Assembly (NCBI RefSeq): GCF_001952855.1
Contig: NZ_LPNO01000024.1
Span: 62,001-126,000, forward strand
DNA: 64,000 nt
Direction of reading: 5' to 3'
From: Pseudomonas sp. ATCC PTA-122608
GTDB lineage: Bacteria; Pseudomonadota; Gammaproteobacteria; Pseudomonadales; Pseudomonadaceae
How positions within the stretch are numbered: the stretch's first letter is position 1; each line of letters starts with the position of its first letter. Shown one piece after another: positions 23,580-34,112 of the stretch. A program made the position numbers and the translations under genes. The notes under the pieces were generated by a model that was given only the letters and a program-made list of their open reading frames with translations, was not told the DNA's origin and did not search any database.

Positions 23580-26500
23580 TCAGAAACCGAGGGAGAAACT
23601 GAGGGTCATCGCATGGTCCTTGTCGTTGCGCGAGACCTGGCCGGAGTACCCCAGGCCCAGCTTGCCGTTGGGGCTGATCTGATAGTCGATGCCGGCTTCC
23701 AGCACGGCGCTGTCCTTGGCAATCGGCACGCCTTGGGTGCTGAATGAAGTTCCACCACCGTTGATAAAGCTCAGGTCGGCATCCGGCTTGGTATCACCGA
23801 AGGCATGACGCCAGCCGATGCTGCCCCGCGGGGTGATTTTCGAGCCGTTGCCCAGGGTGATGGTCTGGCCGGCACGCAGGCCCAGGGTGGAGAAGGTGAC
23901 GTCTTGATCGGCATCACCGCGCAGGGCTGCCGAACCGCCCTTCTCCTTGATGGTGTCACTGTCGTAGTTGACGTAGGCCAAGCCAGCGAACGGTTCCAGT
24001 GCGACGCTGCCGGTTTGAATGGTGTAGCCGACTTCACCGAAGACTTGCGCGCTGCGAGCCTTGTAATCGGCCTTCAGGCGTTGACCGACACCCCCCACCG
24101 CCACATCGCGCTTGCTCTCGATGTCGTGCCAGCTGTAGGCCACGCCCATCCGTGCGGCGAAGGCTTCCTGCTGATACGCGGTGTAGGCCATCAGGTGATA
24201 GCTGTCGACGTCGGCGCTGGAGTTGCGGTGCTTGGCGTCGAGGTCGCTGCGGGTGTAGCCGGCGGCAACACCGGCGCGCCAGGCGTCATCCAGTTGTTTG
24301 TCGGTACCCAGCAGGAAGCCACTGAGGTTGCGGTCCAGGCTGGCGGTATTGCTGTCGCCGCCCATATGCCCCCAGGTGCCCAGCACACGTGCCCAGCCGA
24401 CCATTTCGCCATGGCAACCTGCGCTGCTCAACTGGTTTTCGCTCGGTGCCAGGCTGCTGCGTGGATCGTCCTGGCGGTAGCAACCAGGTTGGCGCAGGCG
24501 CTCATTGACCGCGTCACGGATGTAACGCGAGTCTTCGAGCAAGGCGCTGGCGGTACTGGCGTGGATTTCCCCCGACAGGTTGTCGAACGCGGCGCGAGCC
24601 CCGGCGACGCTGCCGCTAAGCAATGCGTTTTGCACGGCCTCACCGCCCACCGCTGCGCCACTGCCCAGTGCTGCGGCTACCGCCCGCTGATTGCCGGTGG
24701 CCGCCACGCTGGCGTAGCTGACGTTATTGCGGCTGACCGCCAGCGCAACCTGGTTCGGGCTGTAGCTGAGCGCGGTATTGAGGAACGCCAGGTTCTCAAG
24801 GTTGGTAGCGGCAAACGTACCGGTGACCCCGCCACTGGCGGTCAACAAGGTGTAGCTGGTGGGCCCGGCATACGGTGCCAGGTTGACCACATTCAGCGTG
24901 CCCGCCAGGTCCGCCGTGCCGCCAACCGCCAGGGCGCCGGCGGCGGACGGGGTGATGACCAGGTTCAGCGCGCCATCGGCGGCGTTGGTGAAGTTGCCGG
25001 CGACGCTCAGCTTGCCACTGTCAGGCGTCACCGAACCGTGGTTGACCAGCGAGCCGACACTGCCATTGCCCGTCAGCCCGGCACCATTGGCCACGGTAAC
25101 CTGCCCGCCGAATACGGCATTGGGATTGGCCGCGTTGCCGACTTGCAACACACCCTGATCCACCGCCACCGTGCCGCTGAACGGCTGGTTGCCGGTCAGC
25201 AGCAGCGTACCCGCGCCCTGCTTGACCAGCGCACCGGTACCGCTCAGCACTCCGTTGAATTGCCCGCTGCTCAGTTGCGTGAACAGTAAGCGCGCGTTGT
25301 TGCGGATATTGCCCCGCAGGCTGGTGGTGTTACCGGCCAAGGTCCCGCCACTGACGGTGGTGCCGCCGGTGTAGGTATTGGCCCCCGTCAGTACCAGGGT
25401 GCCCGCGTCCAGTTTGTTGATACCGCCTGTGCCCACCAGCGGCGCATCGATCTGCGTGGTCACGCCAGCGTTAACCCGCGCTGCAGCCAAGCTGCCGTCC
25501 GGCGCATTGGTCGGGCTCAGAGTGCCGCCTGCGCCGGCCACCAGCGAGTAGCCCGGATCAAGGAATTGCAGGCCGGTAAAGCCTTGATTGCCGAGCACAG
25601 TCACCGTCCCGCCCTGCCCGCCAAACACTGCGAACTGGTTAGTCGACGCCTGGCCCTGGGTGCCGTTCGGATCGGTCCAGTTGGTGCCTGGGCCCCACGT
25701 CCCGCTGCCGCCGGTGATCGTGCCGTCAGGGTTGGTGGTGCCGCCGTTCCAGAACTGGACTTGCCCCGGGGTGGTTTGCACCAGCAGGTTGACCTGATTG
25801 GCCAGCGCGGTTTGCAAGGTCAGTGCGCCCGGAAGGATGCCCGAAGGCAGCGTGCCGTAAGCCAGGCCATTGTCGGTCAGGCTGCCGCCGTAGCGGAACA
25901 GTTGGTAAACCCCGGTGCCGAAGCCTCCGGCGTCGGTGACGTTCAGCGTGCCGTCCAGGGTCAGGTTGCCGGCCACATTCACCACCGAGGTAGAAGCGCC
26001 CGGCGCGCCGAGGCTGAAGTCCAGGTTGGTTCCCGAGGACAGGTTGAGGCCGCCCACCGACAACGGGTTGCCGCCGGTGCCTGCGGTCAGGGTCGAGCCG
26101 TTCGCCAGGGTGACGGTGCCCGCCAGTTGTCCCGAACCGCCCAGGGAGGCGCCACTGTCCACCAGCACATTGGCGCTGTTCAACGTGCCATTGACCAACA
26201 GGCCGCCGGCGTTGACGTTGGTATCGCCGGTAAAGGTGTTGTTGCCACTGAGCAGCAGGTCGCCGGTACCATTTTTGTTCAGCACGCCGGCGCCGGTGAG
26301 GTTGCCGGTGTAGGTGCCATCCGCCGCCTGTTCGAAGGTCAGGGTCGCATTGTTGGCGATCGCGCCCTGCAGGCTGCTGGTGTCACCCGAGGTGATGCCG
26401 CCGTTCAATGTGGTGCCGCCGCTGTAGGTGTTGGCACCCGTCAGCAGCAGTGAGCCATTGCCGTTTTTCACCAGGCTGCCGGTGCCACTGATGACGCCAC

Positions 26501-29500
26501 CGAGGGTGGTGTCTTGCGTGCCCGCGAGGCCCAGTTGTGCACCGAGGTTGATCCCGTTGTTGAGCTGCAACGCCGCCGTGCTGTCGAGCACTGAATTGCC
26601 GGTAACACCCAGGGCGCCACTGCCGAGGGCATTGTTATTGCCGAGGATCAGCATGCCTGCCGCCAACTGCGTCCCGCCGCTGTAGGTGTTGTTGCCATTG
26701 AGGGTCAGGCTGGCCGCACCGTTCTTGACCAGGCTACCGCTGCCGCTGACCACACCGCCCAGGGTCAAGGCGTTGGACCCGGCGACATTCAAGGCGCCAT
26801 TGAGTACCACCGCGTTAGCCAGGCTGACCGCCGTGTTGCTGTCCAGCGCTGTTCCGTTGGCCGTCGTCAATACGCCGGTGCCGAGTGCGCTGTCATTGCC
26901 CACCACCAGCTTGCCGCCGTTGAGAGCAGTGCCGCCGGTATAGCCATTGGTGCCATTGAGTACCAGGGTGCCGGTGTCGTATTTGCCCAGCGTGCCGGCG
27001 CCGTTGATGGCCACGCCGATGGTGGCAGTGTTGTTAGGGTCGACACGAATCGCCGAATTCCCCGTGCCGCCATTGACCAGGTTCAACGCGCCCGCCGTGC
27101 CGTCCACCAGGCTGTAGCCGTCGGTGGCGAACTGCAGGCCGGTGATGCTTTGCGTTCCATTGACCGTGACCGTGCCCGCTGTGCCCTGGAACACCGCGAA
27201 ACTGTTGCCCCAGGCCTGGTTGACGGTACCGTCCACACTGGTCCAGTTGGTGGTGCCAGTGCCCCAGTTGCCGCTGCCGCCGTTAATGGTGCCGTCGCCC
27301 ACCAGTTGGCTGCCATCCCAGAACTGCACGGTGGTGTTGGGCGCCGTCACCAGCAGGTTGACCTGATTGCCGACTGCCGTCTGCACTTGCAGATCCCCGG
27401 GCGTCACGCTGCCGGGCACCGCGCCGACCACCAGACCGTTATCGGTCAGGCCGCCGGTGTAGTTGATGATGCGATACACACCACTGCCAAAGCCGCCGAT
27501 ATCGCTGACGTTGAGGTTACCGTCGAGGGTCAGGTTACCGCCGACATTGATCAGCGGATTACCGCCACCGACGACCGGTGTACCCAACCCGACATCCAGG
27601 TTGGAGTTGCCCGACAACACCAGCGAGCCCACCGACAAGGTACTGCCGGTCGAGCCTGTCAGGTGCCCGCCATCGGCCACGGTGACGGCGCCGCCAAGGC
27701 TGCCGGTGCCCGTGAGCGTCGCACCGCTGTTGACCGCGACATTGCCGCTGGCCAGGGAGCCGCTGACGTTCAGGGTGCCACCGTTGACGCTGGTGTCGCC
27801 GGCCAGGGTGTTGATGCCACTGAGGGTCAAGGTGCCGGTGCCAAGTTTGTTCAGTTGCCCGGCACCGTCGAGTACCCCGTCAAAGGTACCGCTCTGGTTG
27901 CCGCCGCCCAGGCTGAGGGTATTGCCTGCGCCGATCAGTGCCGTGCCGTTGCCGGTCAGGCTGCCAAGGCTCGCAGAAGCGCCGAGGTTGAGCTGGGTAC
28001 CGGCGCCGAGGGTCAAGCCGGCGTTGTTGCCGAGCGCCGTGGCACTGGTGGTGGTCAGGCTACCGCCGAGTACATTGAAGTTGCCGCTGAAAGTGTTGTT
28101 GCCGCCGAGGGTCAAGTCGGCTGCGCCATTTTTGGTCAGGGTGCCAGCGCCATCCAGCACGCCGCCCAGGGTCAGGTTATTGGTGCCGGCCAGATTCAGG
28201 TTGTCGTTGACCGTGACGTTGTTGGCCAGCACCAGCGCCGAGCTGTTGTCCAGCATCGAAGGCCCCGCCACCGTCAAGGTGCCTGAGCCGAGCGCCGCTG
28301 CACCGCCGAGGGTCAGGGTGCCGGCGTTCAGTGTGGTACCGCCGGTGTAGGTGTTCGTGCCATTGAGCGTCAGGTTGGCGCTGCCGTTTTTACTCACGCC
28401 GCCTGCGCCGTTGATCACGCCGCCGAGGGTCAGGTCATTGCTGCCGGTGACGCCCAGGTTGGCATTCAGAACGATGTTATTGCCCAGGCTCAATGCCGTG
28501 TTGCTGTCCAGGTTCGAGGCGCCTGCCACCGTCAGGTTACCCAGGCCCAGCGCCGAAGCGTTCCCCGCCGTGAGCGTCCCGGCGGTCAAGTTAATCCCGC
28601 CGAGGAAGCCGTTGGTGCCATTCAGGATCAGGTTGGCCGCGCCGTTTTTGGTCAGGCTGCCGGCGCCGTTGAGGGCGCCACCCAGGGTCAGGTCGGCCGT
28701 GCCGCCGATCCCGAGGTTACCGGCCAGGTTGATCGCGTTGTTCACGCTCACTGCAGTGGCCGCATCCAGCGTGGTGCCGTTGGCGGCATTGAGTGTGGCG
28801 CTGCCCAGTGCCGAATTCGACGCCAGGATCAGCCCGCCGGCATTCAGCGCAACCGGGCCGAGGAAGGCGTTATTGCCTCCCAGGGTGAGGTTGGCCGCGC
28901 CGTTTTTGATCAAGCCTCCGACGCCGCCAATCACGCCATTAAGAGTCAGTGCATTGCTGCCGCCGACCGTCAGGTTGCCGAGCAGGCTCACCCCGTTGCC
29001 CAGGGTCACGGCCGTGTTGCTGTCCAGCGTGGTGCCGGACGAAGTGCTCAGTTGTCCGCTGCCAAGGGCCGTGTTGCTGCCCACCACCAATGTCCCGCCC
29101 TGAAGCTCGGTGCCACCGGTGTAGCTGTTGGCGCCATTAAGCACGAGGGTGCCGCTGTCGAGTTTGGCCAGGGTGCCGCTGCCGTCGATGCCCACGCCGA
29201 TGGTCGCGGTGGAACCCGGATCGACACGAATCGCGGTGTTGCCGCCGGTGCCGTTCACCGCCGTCAATTGCCCCGCCGCGCCGGTCACCAGGTTGTAGCC
29301 ATCGGTGACGAATTGCAGCCCGGTGAACGATTGCCCGCCCACTATCGTGACGGTGCCCGCCGCACCCTGGAACACGCCGAAGTCAGCGGCCCATGGCTGG
29401 TTGACCAGGCCGTTGACCGAGGTCCAGTTGGTGCCGCCAGCCGTCCAGTTGCCGGTGCCGCCGTCCACCACGCCATTGGCGATGGTCTGGCTGCCGTCCC

Positions 29501-32500
29501 AGAAGCGGATATTGGCATTCGGCGCCGCCACCAGCACGTTTACCTGATTGCCCACCGAGGTCTGAACCACCAGGTCGCCGAGGCCGAAGCCCACCGGCAC
29601 GCCGGTGACATTCAGGCCCAGGTCGGTCAGCGCGCCGGTGTAGTTGATCAAGCGATACACCCCGACGCCAAACCCGCCGGCATCGGTGACGTTCAGGTTG
29701 CCATCGAGGGTCAGGTTGCCGCCGACGTTGAGCAACGAGGTGGTAGACGGTGCGCCAAGCGCCACGTCCAGGTTGCCGCTGCCGGCCATCACCAGCGAAC
29801 CGGCCGACAGCGTATTGCCGCTGCTCAGGGCCAGGTGGCCGCCGTTGTTGACGTTCAGCGCACCCAGTACCGAGCCGGTGCCGGTGAAGGTCGCGCCTGT
29901 GTTGACGTTGACGTTGGCGCTACCCAACGACCCGCTGAGGTCCAAGGTGCCGCCGTTGACGTTGGTGTCACCGGTGAGGCCATTGATGCCGGTCAGGTTA
30001 AGGGTACCGGTGCCGACCTTGGCCAGGACGCCGGTGCCGCTCAGGCCACCGTCGAAGGTGCTGCTGGCGTTGAGACCGCCCACCGACAACGTGTTGCTCC
30101 CGCTGACTTGCACGTCACCGCTGCCGGCGAGGGTCGCCAGGCTGGCATCGCTGCCCATGATCATCGACGCACCGGCACTGACAGTGGCACCGGACGTATT
30201 GCCCAGCGCACCTGCGCTGGCGGTGGTGACACTGCCGGACAGGACATTCAAGGCGCCGGTAAAGGTGTTGGTACCGCTGAGCGTCAGGTCCGCCAGACCA
30301 TTTTTGTTCAGGGCGCCAGCGCCGCTGATCACGCCGCCCAGCGCCAGGTTGTTATTGCCGGCCACATTCAAATCAGCGTTGAGGGTTATCCCATTGCCCA
30401 AGGTCAGCGCCGCACTGTTGTCCAGTGTCGAGGTGCCACCCACGGTCAGGTTGCCGCTGCCCAGCGCCGCGCCATTGCCCAGCGTCAGGGTACCGGCGTT
30501 GAGGGTGCTGCCGCCGCTGTAGGTGTTGATGCCGTTGAGGGTCAGGTTGGCCGCGCCGTTCTTGATCAACTGACCGGTGCCCCCGATAAGGCCGCCCAGT
30601 GTCAGGCCTTGAGTGCCGCCGACGGTGAGGTCGGCATTGAGGGCAATTGCGTTGGTCAGCGCCACTGCGGCATTACTGTCCAGGGTCGCTGCGCCGCCCA
30701 CCGTCAAATCGCCGGTGCCGAGGGCCGCATTACTGCCGACGGTCAAGGTACCGGCATTCAGCGAGGTGCCATCGATAAACGTGTTGGTACCGTTGAGAAT
30801 CAGGTTGGCCGCACCGTTTTTCACCAGGTTGCCGTTGCCGCTGATCACGCCGCCCAAGGTCAGGTCTGCGTTACCGCCAATCGTCAGCGGGCCGGTCATG
30901 CCGATCTGGTTATTCAGGCTGACGGCAGTGCTGGCGTCCAGGCTAGTGTTGGCGGCCGTGGTCAATACGCCGCTGCCCAAGGCGTTGTTGGCACCGAGGA
31001 TAATCTTGCCGGTGTTGAGCGTCGTGTTGCCCAGGTAGTTATTGCTGCCGTTGAGGGTCAGGTCGGCCGCGCCGTTCTTGATCAAGCCTCCGATGCCGTT
31101 GACGTTGCCGCCGAGGGTCAGCGCGTTGCTGCCAGCGAGGGTCAGACTGCCACCGAGGTTGATGGAATTGCCCAGAGAGGCGGCGGTGCTGGCGTCCAGC
31201 GTGGTGCCGTTGGACGCGTTCAGCGTGCCAGAGCCCAACGCGGTATTGGAGCCGACAATCAAGGTCCCGGCATTCAGCGCGGTGGTGCCGGTGTAGGTGT
31301 TGCTGCCGTTGAGGGTCAGGATTGAGGCACCGGTCTTGATCAGGCCACCCGCGCCGGCGATAACGCCTGCGAGGGTTAAAGGATTGGCCCCGCCGGCGGT
31401 CAGGTTGGCATTGAGGTTGATCGCATTACCCAACGTCAGCGCGCCAGTGCTGTTGAGGGTGCTGGCACCGCCCACGGTCAATGCGCCGGTGCCCAGTGCT
31501 GCGCCATTACCAAGGGTCAGGCTGCCGGCGTTCAGCGTCGTGCCACCCAGATAGGTGTTGACGCCGTTGAGGGTCAGGTTGGCCGCGCCGTTCTTGATCA
31601 GTTGGTTGCTGCCGCTGAGCACGCCACCCAGGGTCAGGGCGTTGCTGCCCGCCACGCTGAGGTCGGCGTTCACTGCGACGTTGTTGGCCAGCGTCACGTT
31701 GGCACTGCTGTCCAGCGAGGCCGCGCCCGCGACGGTCAGGTTACCGGCGCCCAAGGCTGCGTTATTACCGGCGGTCAGCGTGCCCGCGTTAAGCGTTACG
31801 CCGTTGAGGAACGTGTTGGCACCGTTGAGGACCAGGTTGGCCGCGCCATTTTTGGTCAGGCCGCCGCTGCCGGAGACGACGCCACCAAGGGTCAGGCCAG
31901 CGCTCCCGCCAAGGTTCAGGTTGCCGGTTATGCCGATGTCGTTGGTCAGGGCAACGGTGGTGCTCGCGTCCAGCGTGGTGCCGTCCGCCGTGTTCAAAAT
32001 GCCGCCCGCCCCCAGGGCCGTATTGGAGCCGACGATCAGCGAACCGGCGTTAAGGGTGGTGTTGCCGGTGTAGGTATTGGCGCCACCAAGGGTCAACGCT
32101 GCCACACCGTTCTTGATCAGCCCGCCCGTGCCACTGACCACACCACTCAGGCCCAGCGCCTGCGTGCCGCCGATGGTCAAATCGGCCGCCAGGGTCACCG
32201 CGTTGGCCAGGGTTACCGCCGTGGTGGCATCGAGGGTGGTGCCTGCCGCCGTGCTCAGGATGCCGGTGCCCAGTGCAGTGTTGCTGCCCACCAACAGCGT
32301 GCCGGCGTTGAGCTGGGTGTTCCCGGCTTGAGTGTTGTTGCCGGTCAGCGTCAGGGTGGCCGCGCCATTCTTGATCAGCCCGGCGGGGCCCGATATCACA
32401 CCGCCGAGGGTCAGCGCATTAGTGCCAAGCAAGGTCAAATTGCCGTTGACCGCAACGTTATTGGCCAGCGTCGCCGCCCCGGTGTTGCCCAGGCTGGCGG

Positions 32501-34112
32501 CGGCATTTACGTTCAAGGATCCGGAACCCAGGGAGCTGCCGCTGCCGACGATCAAGGTGCCGGCATTCAAGTCGGTGCTCCCGGTGTAGCCGGCGTTGGC
32601 CGCGCTAAGTGTCAGGCTGCCACTGCCATTCTTGGAGATCCCGCCGGCGCCGCTGACGTTACCGGCCAGCGTGAGGCTGCCGACGCCGCTGGTGCCGACG
32701 GCACTGTTAAGCACAAGTGCGTTGTTCAGTGTGATGGTGCCGGGCGCCTGGAGCACCGTCGAACCACCGATGGTCACGGTGCCGGCACTGAAGGCCAGGT
32801 TATTGCCCAGTTGTACGGAACCGCCATTGAGGGTGGTGTTGCCCAGGTAACTGTTGGCGCCATTGATGACCAACTGCCCGGTGCCGTTCTTGGTCAGGCC
32901 GCCCGAGCCCGAGACCACGTTACCCAGGGTGATGGCGTTGGTACCTTGCAGGGTCAAGCCGCTCGCCCCGAGGTTGATCAGGTTGCTCAGACTCAAACCG
33001 CCGGTGCTCGCCTGCAGGGCGCCACCATTGGAGGTCAGTACGCCGCTACCGAATGCCTGGTTGTTGTTGAATTGCGCGATACCGCCGTTGAGGGTGGTGC
33101 TGCCACTCACCAGCGGCCCTTGCAGGGTCCAGGTACCGCTGTTGACCGTCAGGTTGTTGAAGTTGACGTAGCTGGCACTCGACGCCACACCAACACCGCT
33201 GGTACCGCCGCCGATGCCAATGGGGTTTTGCAGGATCAGCGAGTTGACGCCACCTGCGCCTCCGTCAACCTGGCCGGTAGGAGCAAAGGTCAGGTTGACA
33301 CCAATCAGGCCACCCAACGAAAGCCCTATACCGCCACCAGCGGAGATAGTCGAACCGGTGATGGCGGTGAAGGTGTTGGTACTGCCCGCCCCCATGGAGA
33401 CGCCGCCGGAAATCGTACCGGAGTTGACGAAGGTATTACCCGTGGAGGAACTTTCAAAGGCCATCCGCCCGTTGATTGTGCCGGCGTTGATCACGTTGAC
33501 TTGCGAGCCCCCGCGAATCGCGACCACTGGCGCATCCGCGGCAAACAGCGACAGGTTGAGCAATGCGGTGGAACCGATGGTGCCATTGTTCACAATATTG
33601 GTGCTGCCGCCGGCGCCGTTTTGCAGGTTCAGCGCCATACCATTGAGACTGGCAAGATTGACACCCAGCAGGTCCGCAGTACCTCGGATGATCCCGGTGG
33701 CGGCGTTCGTGACGTTCACCACACTCGCCCCCGCGTTACCCAGCACCACGCCGCCACTCAAGGCAGTGACCAGCCCGAGCAATGCCGGGTCGATAAGGCC
33801 CGCGTTGTTCAAGGTGATGTTATTGCCCGTCAGGTTCAGCACCTGGCCAGCCAGCGTCGCGTTCAGTTGGGCAGCGGAGCCCACGTTGACGGTCAGGTCA
33901 TTCACTGCACTGGAGAACGTGTTCAAGAACAACGGCAGCGAAGGCACGCCACTGCACGTGACCGTGCCACCCGCCGCGGGACTTGCCGGCGTACAGGCCG
34001 CCATCACCTGCGGGCTCGCCAGGCCTAGAGCCAGGCCGGCAATACCGAGGCGAATAGCAAGATTAAGAGGAGAAATACGAGGTATGGCGGCAGTAGCAAG
34101 TCTTCTTTCCAC
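23580..34112 (-). CDS. Giant PATR-repeat autotransporter (type Va), about 3,510 residues
   Basis: A classical monomeric autotransporter. The order is: signal peptide with an RR n-region and cleavage after QVMA; an N-terminal segment with two cysteines; a very long Ser/Thr/Asn/Gly-rich beta-helix passenger; and a C-terminal 12-strand-type barrel (last about 280 residues, from MVGWARVLGTWG), ending in LSFSLGF. The passenger holds about 24 copies of the passenger-associated transport repeat (consensus GLIKNGAANLTLNGANTYTG), spaced mostly 85 residues apart. Three larger FWDGG-type blocks are interspersed. GTG at 34112 has an ideal AAGGAG six bases upstream; an in-frame ATG at 34142 has none. A surface adhesin or aggregation factor is likely. 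Confidence 0.93.
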   Translation of the reverse strand: MERRLATAAIPRISPLNLAIRLGIAGLALGLASPQVMAACTPASPAAGGTVTCSGVPSLPLFLNTFSSAVNDLTVNVGSAAQLNATLAGQVLNLTGNNITLNNAGLIDPALLGLVTALSGGVVLGNAGASVVNVTNAATGIIRGTADLLGVNLASLNGMALNLQNGAGGSTNIVNNGTIGSTALLNLSLFAADAPVVAIRGGSQVNVINAGTINGRMAFESSSTGNTFVNSGTISGGVSMGAGSTNTFTAITGSTISAGGGIGLSLGGLIGVNLTFAPTGQVDGGAGGVNSLILQNPIGIGGGTSGVGVASSASYVNFNNLTVNSGTWTLQGPLVSGSTTLNGGIAQFNNNQAFGSGVLTSNGGALQASTGGLSLSNLINLGASGLTLQGTNAITLGNVVSGSGGLTKNGTGQLVINGANSYLGNTTLNGGSVQLGNNLAFSAGTVTIGGSTVLQAPGTITLNNALVLNSAVGTSGVGSLTLAGNVSGAGGISKNGSGSLTLSAANAGYTGSTDLNAGTLIVGSGSSLGSGSLNVNAAASLGNTGAATLANNVAVNGNLTLLGTNALTLGGVISGPAGLIKNGAATLTLTGNNTQAGNTQLNAGTLLVGSNTALGTGILSTAAGTTLDATTAVTLANAVTLAADLTIGGTQALGLSGVVSGTGGLIKNGVAALTLGGANTYTGNTTLNAGSLIVGSNTALGAGGILNTADGTTLDASTTVALTNDIGITGNLNLGGSAGLTLGGVVSGSGGLTKNGAANLVLNGANTFLNGVTLNAGTLTAGNNAALGAGNLTVAGAASLDSSANVTLANNVAVNADLSVAGSNALTLGGVLSGSNQLIKNGAANLTLNGVNTYLGGTTLNAGSLTLGNGAALGTGALTVGGASTLNSTGALTLGNAINLNANLTAGGANPLTLAGVIAGAGGLIKTGASILTLNGSNTYTGTTALNAGTLIVGSNTALGSGTLNASNGTTLDASTAASLGNSINLGGSLTLAGSNALTLGGNVNGIGGLIKNGAADLTLNGSNNYLGNTTLNTGKIILGANNALGSGVLTTAANTSLDASTAVSLNNQIGMTGPLTIGGNADLTLGGVISGNGNLVKNGAANLILNGTNTFIDGTSLNAGTLTVGSNAALGTGDLTVGGAATLDSNAAVALTNAIALNADLTVGGTQGLTLGGLIGGTGQLIKNGAANLTLNGINTYSGGSTLNAGTLTLGNGAALGSGNLTVGGTSTLDNSAALTLGNGITLNADLNVAGNNNLALGGVISGAGALNKNGLADLTLSGTNTFTGALNVLSGSVTTASAGALGNTSGATVSAGASMIMGSDASLATLAGSGDVQVSGSNTLSVGGLNASSTFDGGLSGTGVLAKVGTGTLNLTGINGLTGDTNVNGGTLDLSGSLGSANVNVNTGATFTGTGSVLGALNVNNGGHLALSSGNTLSAGSLVMAGSGNLDVALGAPSTTSLLNVGGNLTLDGNLNVTDAGGFGVGVYRLINYTGALTDLGLNVTGVPVGFGLGDLVVQTSVGNQVNVLVAAPNANIRFWDGSQTIANGVVDGGTGNWTAGGTNWTSVNGLVNQPWAADFGVFQGAAGTVTIVGGQSFTGLQFVTDGYNLVTGAAGQLTAVNGTGGNTAIRVDPGSTATIGVGIDGSGTLAKLDSGTLVLNGANSYTGGTELQGGTLVVGSNTALGSGQLSTSSGTTLDSNTAVTLGNGVSLLGNLTVGGSNALTLNGVIGGVGGLIKNGAANLTLGGNNAFLGPVALNAGGLILASNSALGSATLNAANGTTLDAATAVSVNNAINLAGNLGIGGTADLTLGGALNGAGSLTKNGAANLILNGTNGFLGGINLTAGTLTAGNASALGLGNLTVAGASNLDSNTALSLGNNIVLNANLGVTGSNDLTLGGVINGAGGVSKNGSANLTLNGTNTYTGGTTLNAGTLTLGGAAALGSGTLTVAGPSMLDNSSALVLANNVTVNDNLNLAGTNNLTLGGVLDGAGTLTKNGAADLTLGGNNTFSGNFNVLGGSLTTTSATALGNNAGLTLGAGTQLNLGASASLGSLTGNGTALIGAGNTLSLGGGNQSGTFDGVLDGAGQLNKLGTGTLTLSGINTLAGDTSVNGGTLNVSGSLASGNVAVNSGATLTGTGSLGGAVTVADGGHLTGSTGSTLSVGSLVLSGNSNLDVGLGTPVVGGGNPLINVGGNLTLDGNLNVSDIGGFGSGVYRIINYTGGLTDNGLVVGAVPGSVTPGDLQVQTAVGNQVNLLVTAPNTTVQFWDGSQLVGDGTINGGSGNWGTGTTNWTSVDGTVNQAWGNSFAVFQGTAGTVTVNGTQSITGLQFATDGYSLVDGTAGALNLVNGGTGNSAIRVDPNNTATIGVAINGAGTLGKYDTGTLVLNGTNGYTGGTALNGGKLVVGNDSALGTGVLTTANGTALDSNTAVSLANAVVLNGALNVAGSNALTLGGVVSGSGSLVKNGAASLTLNGNNTYSGGTQLAAGMLILGNNNALGSGALGVTGNSVLDSTAALQLNNGINLGAQLGLAGTQDTTLGGVISGTGSLVKNGNGSLLLTGANTYSGGTTLNGGITSGDTSSLQGAIANNATLTFEQAADGTYTGNLTGAGVLNKNGTGDLLLSGNNTFTGDTNVNAGGLLVNGTLNSANVLVDSGASLGGSGQLAGTVTLANGSTLTAGTGGNPLSVGGLNLSSGTNLDFSLGAPGASTSVVNVAGNLTLDGTLNVTDAGGFGTGVYQLFRYGGSLTDNGLAYGTLPSGILPGALTLQTALANQVNLLVQTTPGQVQFWNGGTTNPDGTITGGSGTWGPGTNWTDPNGTQGQASTNQFAVFGGQGGTVTVLGNQGFTGLQFLDPGYSLVAGAGGTLSPTNAPDGSLAAARVNAGVTTQIDAPLVGTGGINKLDAGTLVLTGANTYTGGTTVSGGTLAGNTTSLRGNIRNNARLLFTQLSSGQFNGVLSGTGALVKQGAGTLLLTGNQPFSGTVAVDQGVLQVGNAANPNAVFGGQVTVANGAGLTGNGSVGSLVNHGSVTPDSGKLSVAGNFTNAADGALNLVITPSAAGALAVGGTADLAGTLNVVNLAPYAGPTSYTLLTASGGVTGTFAATNLENLAFLNTALSYSPNQVALAVSRNNVSYASVAATGNQRAVAAALGSGAAVGGEAVQNALLSGSVAGARAAFDNLSGEIHASTASALLEDSRYIRDAVNERLRQPGCYRQDDPRSSLAPSENQLSSAGCHGEMVGWARVLGTWGHMGGDSNTASLDRNLSGFLLGTDKQLDDAWRAGVAAGYTRSDLDAKHRNSSADVDSYHLMAYTAYQQEAFAARMGVAYSWHDIESKRDVAVGGVGQRLKADYKARSAQVFGEVGYTIQTGSVALEPFAGLAYVNYDSDTIKEKGGSAALRGDADQDVTFSTLGLRAGQTITLGNGSKITPRGSIGWRHAFGDTKPDADLSFINGGGTSFSTQGVPIAKDSAVLEAGIDYQISPNGKLGLGYSGQVSRNDKDHAMTLSFSLGF
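25428..26996 (-). repeat. Higher-order passenger repeat, shortened unit C (about 1.57 kb)
   Basis: Third, shorter version of the cassette: it opens with the same GTLVLNG module pair, then two different short modules (NNATLTFEQAADG, NTFTGDTNVNAG), and ends with the FWNGGT block. It appears to have lost the middle PATR modules compared with units A and B. Confidence 0.65.
26997..29178 (-). repeat. Higher-order passenger repeat, unit B (about 2.18 kb)
   Basis: This unit starts at the TLAKLDSGTLVLNG repeat and runs to the next TLGKYDTGTLVLNG repeat. It contains four 85-residue PATR modules, a NFNVLGGSL module, a long spacer with GSLVLSGNSNLDVGLG and the FWDGSQ block. The same ordered series occurs in unit A immediately before it in the protein, showing duplication of a six-module cassette followed by divergence. 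Confidence 0.75.
29179..31345 (-). repeat. Higher-order passenger repeat, unit A (about 2.17 kb)
   Basis: Begins with the GLIKTGASILTLNG repeat and ends where unit B begins. Module order matches unit B one for one (NTYTG, NNYLG, NTFIDG, NTYSGG, NTFTGALNV, NGLTGDTNV, FWDGSQ). The four PATR modules before it (about 31.3-32.4 kb) are also related to its first four. Confidence 0.75.

Noticed and set aside
25566..34028. Very long open frames on the plus strand opposite the autotransporter, with 85-residue periodicity
   Set aside because: They are complements of the PATR repeats: the periodicity and composition follow the minus-strand gene, they lack ribosome sites and resemble no family.
23580..34112. 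CRISPR-like array suggested by regular repeats
   Set aside because: The repeats are about 255 bp, degenerate, coding and without unique spacers of constant size.
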